Assembly: GCA_019802505.1 (NCBI GenBank)
Contig: JAFMOC010000050.1
Coordinates: 1,260,501-1,324,500, forward strand
Length of the DNA: 64,000 bases
Direction: 5' to 3'
Origin: Corydoras sp. C115
Taxonomy: Eukaryota > Chordata > Actinopteri > Siluriformes > Callichthyidae
The position numbers and the translations under genes were made by a program. The notes beneath the pieces are model-generated. The model was not told where the DNA came from. It worked only from the letters and a program-made list of their open reading frames with translations, and made no database searches. Each line of letters opens with the position of its first letter. Within the stretch, counting starts at the first letter, position 1. Of this stretch, positions 21,562-33,480 are shown piece by piece.

Positions 21562-22528
21562 TGTTTTTGTAGTTGGTAAAATATATTCTGTTTTGAAATG
21601 TTCAATCCTACATATTAAAAACTCTCGAGTGTGAAGGCTTTGAAAGCTGCAGGTCAGCCTGCTAATGGTTTGTTTTCTCAATTGATCATTTCCATTAAAC
21701 CGATGCACTTGACAAAACATTAGCTTGTTAACCAGGTCATCATCCTCAAGCAACTCATGACCCGTCGTTCACATTTCACCGACGCAGCGTCTGTGTTTCT
21801 CTTTCACTTTTGCACATTTGACCCCATTATAAGCCCGAGGCATGACATGCAAAATGTGGATCACTATTAAACATTAATCCATGTAAAATAAAGCATTTGC
21901 ATATTACACATGAGACAGCTGTGTTATTCTACATGTATCTGAGTGTTAAATTTAGTCTTTTCTCTTGCATGTGAGCTTATGTGATACTTTTACAGAACAT
22001 TTTTATATAACCGCATTTGAGTTGGGTGTAAACACCCAAAATAATGGAACAGAAATGATAATAATGAGCGGAAGAAAAATAACACCTTGTATGAATCACA
22101 CAACACATTGGGCCAAAATAATTGCTGCCAGCTGAAGAAAAATATGAACTTTCAAACAAAGCACTGACTCTTAAAATTTAAGCCATTCTATAGACATACA
22201 GCATATAGAGTAGCTAAAAGATGATTCTCATGAAGGATGAGGCTACACAGTTAAAGTTTGACATTTCAATCTCTCGAACCTCAAGACTTTGAGAAAACCC
22301 CAAAAAAGAAATTTCACAATGTTCTTAACTTTCTTTTTATAGTGCCAAATATGTTACCATGCTTCCCAATTACTATGTTCTGTCTTACACACAGTTCTAG
22401 AAGAATTTAGTTAATTTAAGAACATTTAGTACAACTACAAATGCACAATTACGTTTTTAAAAGGAGTTTCAAATGTACTTTAAAAGTAAGAAAATCTAAA
22501 TATTACAAGGTTGCATTTAATATGATTT
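21562..22528. other. Non-repetitive spacer
   Basis: Nearly 1 kb without repeat landmarks or convincing frames. 21590-21800 has balanced composition. Confidence 0.35.
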
Positions 22529-22530
22529 AG

Positions 22531-22838
22531 TTCATTCATCCATTATCTTCCACTTAATCCTCTACTAGGGTCACATGCCCATCCAGGGGAGAAAGTCTTG
22601 AGCACTTAGCAGATACACACTCACTCACACAGACACACACAAACAGACTTTTTATGGGGCAATTTAGAGCAGCCAGTTTACCTTGAATCCATGCTTTTGG
22701 ACTGTGGGAGGTAACTGGATGACCTTGAGAAAACCCATGAGGACATGGGGATAACATGGAAACTCCACCCAGATTAGGATTCGAACCTGGATCCCCAGTG
22801 CTGAGAGGTGGATGTGCCACTAAGCCACCATGCCACTC
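22531..22838 (-). mobile_element. V-SINE, left of a head-to-head pair
   Basis: Tail complement 'ttcatccattatcttccac' to 'taagccaccatgccac'. The C-rich part is shortened. Confidence 0.9.
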
Positions 22839-22886
22839 TTTATATTAATTGTGATTCTAATTTTAAGATTTACTATATTAATTTCA

Positions 22887-23087
22887 GGGTGGCCAGAGGC
22901 TTAATGGTAAGCACGTCCTCTCTAGGTTCTCCAGTTTCCTCCCACAGTCTAAAAATATGGATTAAAGGTGAATTTGCTGCTGTAAATTGCCTCAATCTAA
23001 AGTGCCCTTATATAGTGTGTTTGTGTGTGTGTCTGTGTGAGTGAGTGTGCCCAGCAATGAATTGGCATTCTGTCCTGGGTGTATCTT
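22887..23087 (+). mobile_element. V-SINE, right of the pair
   Basis: Head 'gggtggccagaggcttaatg'. A deletion removes the B box and part of the central domain. Stops at 'gtcctgggtgtatctt'. Confidence 0.8.
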
Positions 23088-23425
23088 GATGGCCATTTGA
23101 AACCCTCTGCCACGACACTTCTTACCATATAGATGAACTTTGTAGTTTTACAATTACAGACTGTAGTCCTTTTGTGTTTTGTTGTTGTTAGTTCCCTGTT
23201 GGTTCTCTGTTCTCTATTGGTCAGGACCATCACAGAACAGGCATCATTTGGGTTGTGGATTGTTTATTGTCAGTTCTGCAGGGACACTGATGTGGTGAGG
23301 GGGGTTTTAGTGCAGCAATGCTGCTGTAGTTTCATTTAAACACCTCAGTGACACTGCTGGGATAGGAATAATGCACCGACCAAATAATACCTGCTTTGTG
23401 GTGCTACTGCTAGGGGCATATTTTC
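23088..23425. mobile_element. Foldback MITE (family M), reverse orientation
   Basis: Complement of the 10637 copy: 'ggttctctgttctctattgg', 'tttagtgcagcaatgctgc', 'ataatgcacc'. The left end abuts the V-SINE, and the right end is missing. Confidence 0.75.
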
Positions 23426-23924
23426 TGACACCAAGCCCAACTATAGAAACAGTGCCACTATATCATTAAATACCAACCTGTTGGTCCTGAATGAAAACTG
23501 CCGAGCAGGGTTATTAGGTTTCTTGTGGTAGTTTTATGTCGCAAGCCAATGTCTGCTACATGACATTAAACCAGACACAAAACACAATGGCATATTAAGG
23601 TCTGTGTTGTGGTGCAGAATTAGTGCACATGTGCAGGCGCATCTATCTCTCTTGCCTCAGAGAGCTATAAAAAACTATTGATGTGCAAATGCTAGTATTA
23701 AATGTGCTGATTAAACTTAGCATTTATTGGCGTTTATGAGAAGACACGTTAAAAAGATGAAGCAACTGTAAGCTGTAGTGAGTGAGTAACTTGCAATTGA
23801 GTGAGAGGATGGACCACTGATCCTGATGCACTTTATAATTTTATATCATTCTGGTGTCAGGAGGAGGTATGCAAATAGTTTGATAGATCCTCTGTATGAA
23901 AATACACTCTGCGATTATTTTTTT
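23426..23924. other. Non-repetitive spacer
   Basis: No repeat landmark recognised and no long frame. Confidence 0.3.
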
Positions 23925-24030
23925 TAGATACAGCTCATCGTTTCTCCACTTATCATATAAATGGACTTTGTAGTTCTACAATTCCATTCTGTAGTCCATC
24001 TTTTCCTCTACACACTTTGTTAGTCTAAAC
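23925..24030. mobile_element. MITE arm fragment
   Basis: 'tagatacagctcatcgtttc' to 'cctctacacactttg' matches 57058-57162 and overlaps family M arm sequence ('actttgtagttctac'). Confidence 0.6.
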
Positions 24031-24131
24031 ATTTCAGAATAACTGTCTAACAACTTTGCTTCAAGGGTAATTAATATGAAACAAAAGATTGGACGAAAAA
24101 AAAATAGCTTTTAATTACGTCTATATTCTAA

Positions 24132-24472
24132 CCCGGCGGCACGGGGGCTTAGTGGTTAGCATGTTCGCCTCTCAGCACTAGAGATTCCCAGTTCGAATCC
24201 CAATCTGGGTGGAGTTTCCATGTTCTCCCCGTGTCCGCATGGGTTTCCTCCGGGTTCTCTGGTTTCCTCCCACAGTCCAAAAACATGGATCAAGGTCAAT
24301 TGAGTTCTTCAAATTATCCCATATAGAGTGTGTCTGTATGTCTGTATGAGTGTGCCCAGCAATAGATTGGCGCCCTGTCCTGGGTATATCTGCCAAGCAC
24401 CCGAAACGTTCTCCCCCCTGCGACCCTAGTAGAGGATAAAGCAGAAGATAATGGATGGATGGATATTCTAAT
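24132..24472 (+). mobile_element. V-SINE, full length
   Basis: Starts 'ccggcggcacgggggcttag'. Target duplication 'atattctaa' at 24123-24131 and 24473-24481. Ends in (GGAT)n. Confidence 0.95.
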
Positions 24473-24481
24473 CCTTTTTTG

Positions 24482-25635
24482 TGGTTATGGGGTAGTGGAG
24501 TCCTTCCCAGTTCTATGGGTAAAAAGCTGGGAAACACCCTGAACTGTCACAAGCTTTGTATCCAATCATTAAACATTTTTAATTTAATCCTTTTACAGCT
24601 GAACAGGCCTTTACTAACATGAGAACAGTCAAGTATCGATATTTAAAAGAAACTGCACTCACAAACTTGACTACATGGTAGTCAAGAAAAACACAATACA
24701 ATGTACTTGAGAAAGAACTTAAGATGACAAAAAGGGTCATGCAGACAGATTTATTTATGGCTCAATATTTTTCACTGGTGAAAAGCCCCAAAAAGGCTTT
24801 TCAGCATTAGAGTTCTTAGAAATATCAAGCTTTCTTGGCCTGTTTTGAAGCCTGCTGCATTAGGCCTCCCCATAGGGCTTCCTACAGGTGTCACTTATTG
24901 CTTCTAATTGGTGCAGAGGACTGGCTTTGTCGCTCAGTGTTCTGGGTTCTATGAGTGGCATTGTAGCTGTGTAGCACTGGGAATAGTTGTTCTTGTTTTG
25001 ATTCAACCTCAGTTAAAACCTCTCTGATTACGGCTATGTATTTTGGATTTACTGGAATTTTTGGAAAACCTCTTCTACCTTCGACTCAGCCACTATGATG
25101 GTAAGTCTCATTTATGTTTGTCAGCTTGTGTAGGCAAAGCTTGTGTTGTATATGTATATGTTAGATTTTTTTATTCCAAACTCAAGTTTAACTCAATTCT
25201 GTTTAAATAGCACACAAATATAATATAATATAATATAAAACCGATTATGACAATTCAAGACATGCAATAATGAACCAGAGCTGTGAATGGAAATATTTGC
25301 AAAAATATAGATGTTGAGCACATTAAACCTTAACAACGTTAAGCTGAAAGATGGTAGAGGAGCAATATAACACTCAAGGTCACATGCTATGGTCAAATAA
25401 CATCATGTCTGGGATTAATTTGCAAACTATCATTTTACCCATGAGGTTTTTTTTATCTATGTGTTCTATTGGTTTTATACAACGGTTTAATAACATACAT
25501 TAGTTTAGCAGCAATAAACCACTGTATATTCATATCTAATGGTATATTGACAGAAAATAGTTCCCTGATCGCTTACTCTGTTGCTTAGAAACATCGTCAT
25601 ATGGGGCCATATTTTACTGGTTTTTAGTCAACTGT
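24482..25635. other. Non-repetitive spacer
   Basis: 1.15 kb with no transposon landmark. 24770-25100 is of mixed composition. A short (ATATA)n run lies near 25220. No convincing reading frame. Confidence 0.35.
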
Positions 25636-25639
25636 GAAC

Positions 25640-26110
25640 CATGCAGATTGATTTTGGAAGTGTCAGTGTGTCTTTGCTTTTGTGAGAATGGATATATAAT
25701 ATACTTTGGGCCACCTGCAAGGTGCATAAAGCATTTACTAATTCACTTAAATATTCATGAGTGTTTTGACATAACGTGCAATAAACCAATCAGCGTGTCA
25801 CCTGCCGTTCTTTTTAAGAGCCGGGTGCGCTCTAACTTTGTCGGATAGCTATTTCAACAGCACAGTGTGCGGTGGTACAATTTTGTGTTGATGTAAAATA
25901 ATGTTATTTTATTTGGTTTTCTTTTTATTGTTGATGTAAGAGTTCGTATAGCCACAAACTGACACTATGGGTTTGTACATTGCTGCATGTCTGTGTGTGT
26001 GTGACAAGTGTGAGTGTATGCACCTGTGTTGATAATTCACTGCAAAGGTAGCAATAAATGTTTGACTGATGTCTGTCTAGGTTGTTTTTGGTCAGTGGTG
26101 TAAATATATT
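25640..26110. mobile_element. hAT-like DNA transposon fragment, copy 2
   Basis: Longer partner of 7020-7345, with 'gtgcaataaaccaatcagcg' and 'aagagccgggtgcgctc' before the shared blocks. These resemble the 5' region of fish hAT elements (recollection). No transposase frame remains. Confidence 0.5.
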
Positions 26111-26458
26111 TACAAACATTGTAATAGATATTAACATCAGATACTAAAAAAAATATATATATTAATACTAAAATTGAATTACATTCGGTTCAGACCAATG
26201 ACCAACTGTTTGCCAATGGTACAATCAAAGATGGATAAGAATTTCTAAAAAAAATCAATGTTATTTATGACTTTTAATTATGTTATTGATCATTATTGAC
26301 CAGTGTGTTGAAACAGCAGCTAGTTACACAATGCTTGACTCTGGTTCGAAAACCTACAGTGAGCTTTTGTGTAATGAAAGGCTTAGTGGAGTGATGCAGT
26401 GTTAGTTCACTACCTTTTAGATTCTGAAGTGACAACTAACAGCTAGATCACAATAATT
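26111..26458. other. AT-rich spacer
   Basis: Nothing recognised. Confidence 0.3.
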
Positions 26459-26490
26459 TCCATCCATTATCTTCCGCTTTTTAGGGTCAT

Positions 26491-26523
<33 letters not shown>

Positions 26524-26728
26524 CACCATGCCAATCCAAGGGAGAACATCTCGGGCACTGGGCAGATACACCCAGGACAGGGCACACACTCACACACACA
26601 CTCTATATGGGGCAATTTTGGAGAATTCAATTGACTTTGATCTATGTTTTTGGACTGTGGGAGGAAACCGGAAAACCTGGAGGAAATCCACGCGGACACG
26701 GGGAGAACATGGAAACTCCACCCAGATT
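26459..26728 (-). mobile_element. V-SINE, left arm of a fused pair, with 31-G run
   Basis: The G run at 26491-26521 replaces the short C tract. Ends abruptly at 'ccacccagatt', where an opposite SINE begins. Confidence 0.9.
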
Positions 26729-27057
26729 AGTGGTTAGCCCATTCACCTCTCACCTCTAGGGATTCCCGGTTCGTATCCCAATCTGGGTGGAGTTTTCATG
26801 TTCTCCCCGTGTCAGTGTTGGTTTCCTTTGGGTTCTCTGATTCCCTCCCACAGTCCAAAAACATGGATCAAGATCAATTGAGTTCTTCAAATTGCCCCAA
26901 ATAGACTGTGTCTGTGAGTGAGTGTGTGCCAGGTGATAGATTGGCATCCTGTCCTGGGTGTATCTGTCCAGCGCTCGAAACATTGTCCCATGGATGGGCA
27001 TGGGGAACCCCCCTGCCACACTATTAGAGGATAAAGTGGAAGATGATGGATGGATAA
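26729..27057 (+). mobile_element. V-SINE, right arm of the fused pair
   Basis: Starts inside the A box ('agtggttagcccattc'). B box 'ggttcgtatcc' has one change. The GGAT tail runs into AATAATT and (TA)n. Confidence 0.9.
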
Positions 27058-27079
27058 TAATAATTATTATTTATTTATA

Positions 27080-27081
27080 TA

Positions 27082-27135
<54 letters not shown>
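27080..27135. repeat. (TA)n microsatellite
   Basis: Runs from TTTATATA into about 22 TA units, 3' of the V-SINE tail. Confidence 0.9.
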
Positions 27136-27139
<4 letters not shown>

Positions 27140-28440
27140 AATATAAAATCACACACACAACAATGAACAGTTAATTTTATTTCATTATTTAATTCTGCTT
27201 TAGTGCAATATGCGTATAAATATTAGGTTGGGAATTGATATGTAACATTGTTGTCTCTTTGTTGATGGCTGAAGACAAATTTTCATCTTGTTGGAGAGTG
27301 AAGTCTTCTTTTGCTCTATTGGATTTGTTATTTGCAGTCTGGATGTTAGTCCTGGAATAAGGTTGAATGCTCTGGGCATTGCATTCTGCTATACTGTTCT
27401 GGTCACTGTCTCTGGCTTTGGATGATATACTCCTGGGGAGCTAACAGCCCTTGGGAGATTAGCCAAGCAGGTCAGGGCAAATTGGAATGTGTGACTGGGG
27501 TGAATGTAGGGTTTTGTCAACCTAGGGCAAAACTCATCAGCTTGTGGTAGTTCCTCCTGCTGGATTGTCTGTCTCTTTAGGTGGTATTTTGAAATCCTTC
27601 TATGCGCTCTGGCTCAGAGGTGTGTAATTACAGCAGCAGAAATGCTGGCGCATGTGAAACTGGCTCAGGTGTTAATACTGCCATGCATGCTGATTCCGCC
27701 AGTCATACTGTGAGCCGATTACAGACAGCAAGAGTCCTTGATTGGCAGGGTTGTTTTCCTGTGTAATTATCCTGATTTTGATCATGTCAATCAGTCCATT
27801 GTGGCCACATGAGACATTGCATAGGCTCATGTCCAATTTAAATTTTGCTCTGGCTTTATTTCTGCACTCCCTAAAGCACTTTTGTCAGTGATTGTGTACT
27901 AAATAATCCAATATCCACAGAAAAAAACATAATGCCATTTTCCAACAATGCAACTCAGTGCATATATTAAGTCTCCACTGTTTTATATTCAAATACAGAT
28001 TTAACATTTTGTTACACTGTACATAGTGACTGTATAATTACAATATAGATAAACACCCTCTTTTGAATTGAAAGTTTCCAAATTCAGCCTTTATGTTTCT
28101 AAATAACTTTGAGTTTTTTTTCTTCAACGTTAGATCATTTGCTATTGAAGAAAAAAATAGTTTACAAGGAAAATGGGTTTAATATTTAAGGGAATTGATT
28201 TTGACACATGTGTCATGTGACACATGGAAACCACTGGTGTCCATGTGCTAAAGAATATTCAACATGCAGCACCTGCAACAACATGCAACACATTTCATGC
28301 AAAACCACAAACAACATTGCAAAATATTATGTCATGGTATGTTCCTAACTATATGTATGTGTGCATTATACAATGTGTCATGTGATGAAATTGCTTTAAT
28401 TTGCATCTAGCAGATTTGTAGCACTCGATCAGTCACAATG
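27136..28440. other. Non-repetitive stretch, candidate regulatory region
   Basis: 1.3 kb free of repeat landmarks. 27590-27840 has mixed composition with 'tgtaattacagcagc', 'tgattccgcc' and 'gtgtaattatcc' motifs. No convincing frame. Confidence 0.35.
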
Positions 28441-28550
28441 TAAAGTGTGTGTGTATTTGTGTGTGTGTGTGAATATATATATATATATGTGTATATGTGT
28501 GTGTGTGTGGAAATAGATATAGATAGATAGAAATGTGTGTGTGTATGTGT
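28441..28550. repeat. Mixed GT/TA/GATA microsatellite
   Basis: GT runs alternate with TATATA and a few AGATAG units. Confidence 0.85.
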
Positions 28551-28586
28551 CAAAAAATTCCACAACATATATTAATATTTCTTATA

Positions 28587-28830
28587 CACTGCCTGGCCAA
28601 AAAAATCACACTCTAATATTTGGTTGGACGTTAGCTTTAATGAAATCACACATTCATCATTTCCACAAACGTCTTCAATGTCACAACATTTATTTTTGTC
28701 CAAAGTTGCATTTAAGCTTTTATATTGATGTTGGAAATTTGGACCACTGCACAAAGTCTCCTCTGGCATATACCAAAGATTCTCAGTGGGGTTCAGGTCT
28801 GGACTCTGTGGTGAATGTGAGAATGAGGTG
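28587..28830 (-). pseudogene. Tc1-like transposase 3' end, decayed copy 1 (clade T)
   Basis: The terminal repeat 'cactgcctggccaaaaaaat' sits next to a TA. Reading inward on the minus strand gives SPQSPDLNPTENLW, the third catalytic block (the E before NLW is kept), then divergent sequence to a TAG at 28611-28613. The N-terminal domain and the first two aspartates are absent. Confidence 0.75.
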
Positions 28831-29087
28831 TAAAAATGATAAGTGCTCCTCAAGGAAATAAAGTAGTAAACATCGAAGATGGGTATGCAAAAAACACTTA
28901 CACATAAGAGCAATTTGTTATCTGCAGGTGTTGCACATATCTTTTGGGACAGTGGGAGGAACCTCGAGCAACAAGCAATTCCTCAAAGAAAGGGAATCAC
29001 GCCCTCAGATGTTTGGCTGTGAGACGATGGCACTAAAATGTGTTGATCTACATTTGGAAAAACAAAAAGAATTAGATGAAGAAATTA

Positions 29088-29338
29088 GGCAGCATGGTGG
29101 CTTAGTGGTTAGCCGGTTTTCTTCCACAGTCCAAAAACATGGATTTAAGGTAAATTGGTTGCTTTAAATTTCCCCTATCTAAATTGCCCCTATATAATGT
29201 GTGTGCCAAGCGATGAATTGGCACCCTGTCCTGGGTGTATCTGTCCCTAACCTGAAACGCTCAATGGGCATTGAAAAAACGCCCTGCAACCCTAATTCCT
29301 AGTGGAGGATTAAGCAGAAGATAATGAGATTAGATGAG
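29088..29338 (+). mobile_element. V-SINE with head deletion
   Basis: The A box is intact ('tggcttagtgg'), but the sequence jumps from 'gttagccgg' to 'ttttcttccacagtcc', losing the B box. Ends 'gataatgagattagatgag'. Confidence 0.85.
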
Positions 29339-30800
29339 AAATTAAAAATATGTGTGGCTCTGTTGTAAGAAAGAACACAATGGCAAGTTTTAACTCCTAG
29401 AACCCTGGATCAGTGCAGATTGGCTCACAGGTTTAGACAACAGGTCCTTTCTTTTGTTGTAATAAAATAAATACCTGAAACGGTTAAGAAATAAAGCAAT
29501 TAAGTGGAAATGATGCATGAAATTTTAAAGACTGTGTGAGTTCTGTATATAAAGTACAACTGCAGTTGTGTTTATTTTCACAATTTCACACCGTTTTTCC
29601 AAACCGACGTTGTGATCCACCACACCTTTAAGTGCCGACACCACATGGGCACCTACTTCGTAGCTTAATGAAAATGTCAGCAGATAAAAGGTCAGTTAGA
29701 AGCAACATGAGATTATTTGGATATATTTATGGATGGCTCTGCATCCAGGGGATATAAGACAGCTAGTGTCTATTTCCTACAGCCTTTCTTTTAGTTTTAC
29801 GGTGCGCAAGGTGCAAAAAATAATATTTAGCACTTCATCCCAAGGTCGAGAGTATTTGGACACTTTTGAAATAATGTGGTATCCATGGCAACTGGGTGCT
29901 TTGCTGTTCACAAGGGGGCTTCCTCTGTGTTTGTGTGTTTGTTCGTTCATGTATGGTTGAGGGTAGGGGGGATTTCTGATAATTCACTTAATGGAAATCA
30001 ATGGAGCTAATACAGGGAACAGTGCATGCTCCACTAATATGGGTTATGTTCACAGATTTGATGCCAGTGCAGCAGCCTCTAAACAGACTATTAGTTTTTA
30101 ATGGAATCTCAGCATTAAATCAAAAGGAATAGGTTTTGCTCTGTTCTGTCTCCAATGAGCTTAATTAAATCAGGGCTTTTAGGTCTATTACAAACAGTGT
30201 CAGCAATATGGCGCTTAAAAAGCCGTTGGCAAGTCTGTATTAAGCTCAGTGTTGCAGATCTTATGGAGCTGCTGGGGAGCCTCGCTGCTGTAGTTTTAAC
30301 AAATTGCCAGTTATCTGTCATTTAATATTCTTACAGATACAAACACAGCTCTGAGGCTGGATGACTTGGGAAAAAAAAATGCCTGCATGTCTGCCCGCAG
30401 ATAAACGCAGCATTTGTTGCTCTCGTCTGCCAGGGGTGCCATTACACACAAAGTTCAAAAAGCTCAGGAAGGTGCAATTCGTTAAGCAGGTCACATAGCC
30501 ACGTGACTGTTTTTAATATGGGTCTGGTGAGTGCTTCTAGGAGTACAGAGCATGGCCTGAGGCAGATTTAAGCTTGTTAAGATTGTGTACTGGTCTATGT
30601 TTATGCGTGAGAAGCCCTTAGTCAGCAGTTATATGGTACAGGCCAGCAATTCGCAATGTCTGGTCAGCATAGCAAGTAGTGCAGGGGGTCTGGAGTACAC
30701 ACTGCATATTCGGGAAGATGTACTAGTAATACCAACATGATGTACTGTATGTATTAATAAAATTACCAGAAATAGTATGAAAGTAATGTCAATTTTGAAG
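29339..30800. other. Non-repetitive stretch, candidate regulatory region
   Basis: 1.45 kb without repeat landmarks. 30110-30330 is the most enhancer-like part ('gagcttaattaaatcagggc', 'gtctattacaaacagtgtca'). No convincing frame. Confidence 0.35.
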
Positions 30801-30801
30801 T

Positions 30802-30808
30802 TTATGTG

Positions 30809-30839
<31 letters not shown>

Positions 30840-31085
30840 ATATCTGTATATGTGTATGTATGCGTGTATATAGTTTCTGTATTCATGTATGTGTGTATGC
30901 ATATGCATGTTTATGTTGTGTGTGAATGTGTGTTTGTTTCTGTATCTCTGTATGTATGCGTGTGTATAGTTTGTGTATTCATGTATATATGTATGTGTGT
31001 GTATAATGTGTGTGTTTGTTTCTGTATCTCTGTATGTATGCGTGTGTATGTAGTGTGTGTGTGTATGATGCTTATTTGTGTATGT
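30802..31085. repeat. GT-rich region with 82-96 bp minisatellite
   Basis: 'tatgtatgcg' recurs at 30855, 30951 and 31033. The last two units share 'tgtttgtttctgtatctctg', 82 bp apart. Purine/pyrimidine alternation is high, and a long frame through it is an artefact. Confidence 0.8.
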
Positions 31086-31214
31086 GTTTTTCTATGGAAT
31101 TCTAATGTAAAAACTTAAAAGTTGCTCCTGCATAATGTTGAATATACTTTTTGTTTATCTAAAAAATGTACCTCACTGGCCCCATTATTTCCCAAATGTT
31201 GGTTTAAAGTATGT

Positions 31215-31495
31215 GTAGACTGACTGGCCAAAACAACAAGAAAATATCATTTGGAGCTTTAAAGGCTATATTTTGAAATTACTTTAATTAGTCAGTTTGA
31301 GGTTCAGCATCACTTTGGGGCAATTAAATGAATGTACTGGATTACCAGGTTATTGCTTTAATATTTTTCTTTCCTGATGGCGCAAGTATAGTCCAGAATG
31401 ACAATGCCATGATTCAGCAAGCCGAAAATGTGAAAGAGGGGTTTGGGAACCATGAGGAATCATTTTCACAATTGCTCACCACTATTTGCATTTCA
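31215..31495 (+). pseudogene. Tc1-like transposase remnant, decayed copy 2 (clade T)
   Basis: 'ctgactggccaaaac' may be the worn 5' terminal repeat. The frame from about 31328 keeps VLDYQVI and QNDNAMIQQAENVKEGF. This matches the segment around the second catalytic aspartate of the clade in 28587-28830, as I remember that family. The sequence is lost before the DLNP block. Confidence 0.65.
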
Positions 31496-31574
31496 AAATG
31501 GTTTATAATGTGATTGCAAAATGTACACTGTAAAAGTTCAATAAAAAAGTAGATCAATTAGTAGATTATAATGT

Positions 31575-31765
31575 GTGCTGCTGGTAGCACAGTGATTTGG
31601 CAGTCTCACCTCACAGCATTAAAGTTGTTAATTAAGTTCCCAGGCAGGATGAATATAGTCATTTTTAGTGTAGAGTTTGCAAGTTCTCCCGATGTCTGTC
31701 CTTTAGATGTTTGGATGTTGGAAAAATGAGGAAAGTCTTGTTTCCCTGTATACTATTCAATGATC
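31575..31765 (+). mobile_element. DANA/HE1-type SINE, old copy
   Basis: 'ggtagcacagtgatttggca' and 'tagagtttgcaagttctccc' correspond to head and central domain. Very diverged. Confidence 0.5.
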
Positions 31766-33441
31766 TAGGGATCTATTCCGTGATTCTCATTAACCCTAAT
31801 CAGTGTATTCATGTTAGAAAAAATATGATTCAATTCATATGCACTTGAAAACCCTAATCCCTCTTCTGTGGGGGTCCTGATCTTCTGAGAACATATTGAA
31901 GTATGTACCTAATAAAACCTTATACAATCTACTTGCCAAAATGGATAAGGAGGAGGATAAATGGATAAACCTCCTCTAAAACAAGTGATAAATAATAGTA
32001 GCCAATACAATAGAACCTGTAATATATTTTGTTGGACTTTTTATATATAGGTTAAGAGTCGAAAATCAAAGGGTTTTGATTAATTTGATGTGGTCACAGA
32101 AATCAGGTAGTTCGATGTGGTTGTGACATGTACAGACAAGTGAAACCAGACATCCCATATGATTTCTAAGACACAGGATCATTCCTTTTTTCCCCCAAAA
32201 CGGTAAATAAGCAAAGCGTATTTTGGCCACAAGCCAAGGTCACAGAGCGGACACAGAAGTGATTATAAAACATAATGGTAAGTTGAATGATATGGTATGA
32301 TCAATGCGTATAAAGGATAAATGATATAAAAGAGAAAACGTATACTACTTCACATTACTATATCGACTTTAAACTGTGACGTATGTTTTACAATCTGTTA
32401 CATAAGCAGGTTATAATTAGGTAAGCCGACTACGTCTTCATTAAAACCTTACATATTTATTTCAGGTTACTTTTATAAATATGCACCACTAGGTTTATGC
32501 ACCATGATAATATTTAATATATGACAATTTTATTGTCATGATGCCATTTATAAGTATAACACGTATTAGCTGGAACGTATTAGCAGCGCAACTCGTATGG
32601 AACAAAAATAAAGTTATACTTGCAGCTAACACTTTTTGTCTTACTTTGTCCTTAAAGGAACAACCCAGTTTTCTTTAAAAGTAATATAATTATGTACTTT
32701 AAGACAGATATATTTTTAACTTGAATTTTCACAAAGTAATTAAATATTGTGTTTTATATCCTGCAAATGCCCTAGATTTTCTTGTCTTTTTTTTGTTGAT
32801 TGCAAAATAATCATCATAATCATATAACCATGATTATTTTTTTAGACAAAAAATGACCGTCAAAATCTATAATCATCTCATCCCTTAGTCACTCCAGTGG
32901 ATCATTATTCTCCATCTCCCTTTTTCTTGAGTGTCCTCCTCCATTACCCCAACCACCTGCATGTCCTCATTCACAGTATCCATAAACTTCTTTTTTTGCC
33001 TTCATCTTTTTCTCCCACCTGGCAGCTCCATCCTTAGCATCCATATGCCAAAATTAACCTAATCCATCCTGCACATACCCATACTGCCTCATTCCTGCCT
33101 ACATAACTTTTTCAAAACCTCCATCCCTTACTGTCCCTCTAATAAACATAAATCTATTATACATCCTTGTTCCTCCCATTGAGATCCCACAGCATCTTCG
33201 GCTCTGCCACTCTCTGCCCCTTCTCCTGTCTTTTGGTCCGAGCCACCATCTGTAAGCTGCTCAACATTGATAAATATGCACATCCTTGTCCTCTTCATAA
33301 AATTACATTTTATGAGCTGGTAGTTTTCAAGTTTTTCGCTTGATGCCATCGAAGCGGTCGAGTATCTCACAGTATTTCTCATTTGTTCTCTCTGCTTGTC
33401 TGTTTGCCTCTCTTGCTTTCCCTCTCTTTCACTCACACACA

Positions 33442-33480
<39 letters not shown>

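Noticed and set aside
28535..28861. 108-residue plus-strand frame
   Set aside because: It is the antisense of the decayed Tc1 transposase on the minus strand.
30777..31118. 113-residue VCV-rich frame
   Set aside because: Product of the GT-rich minisatellite.
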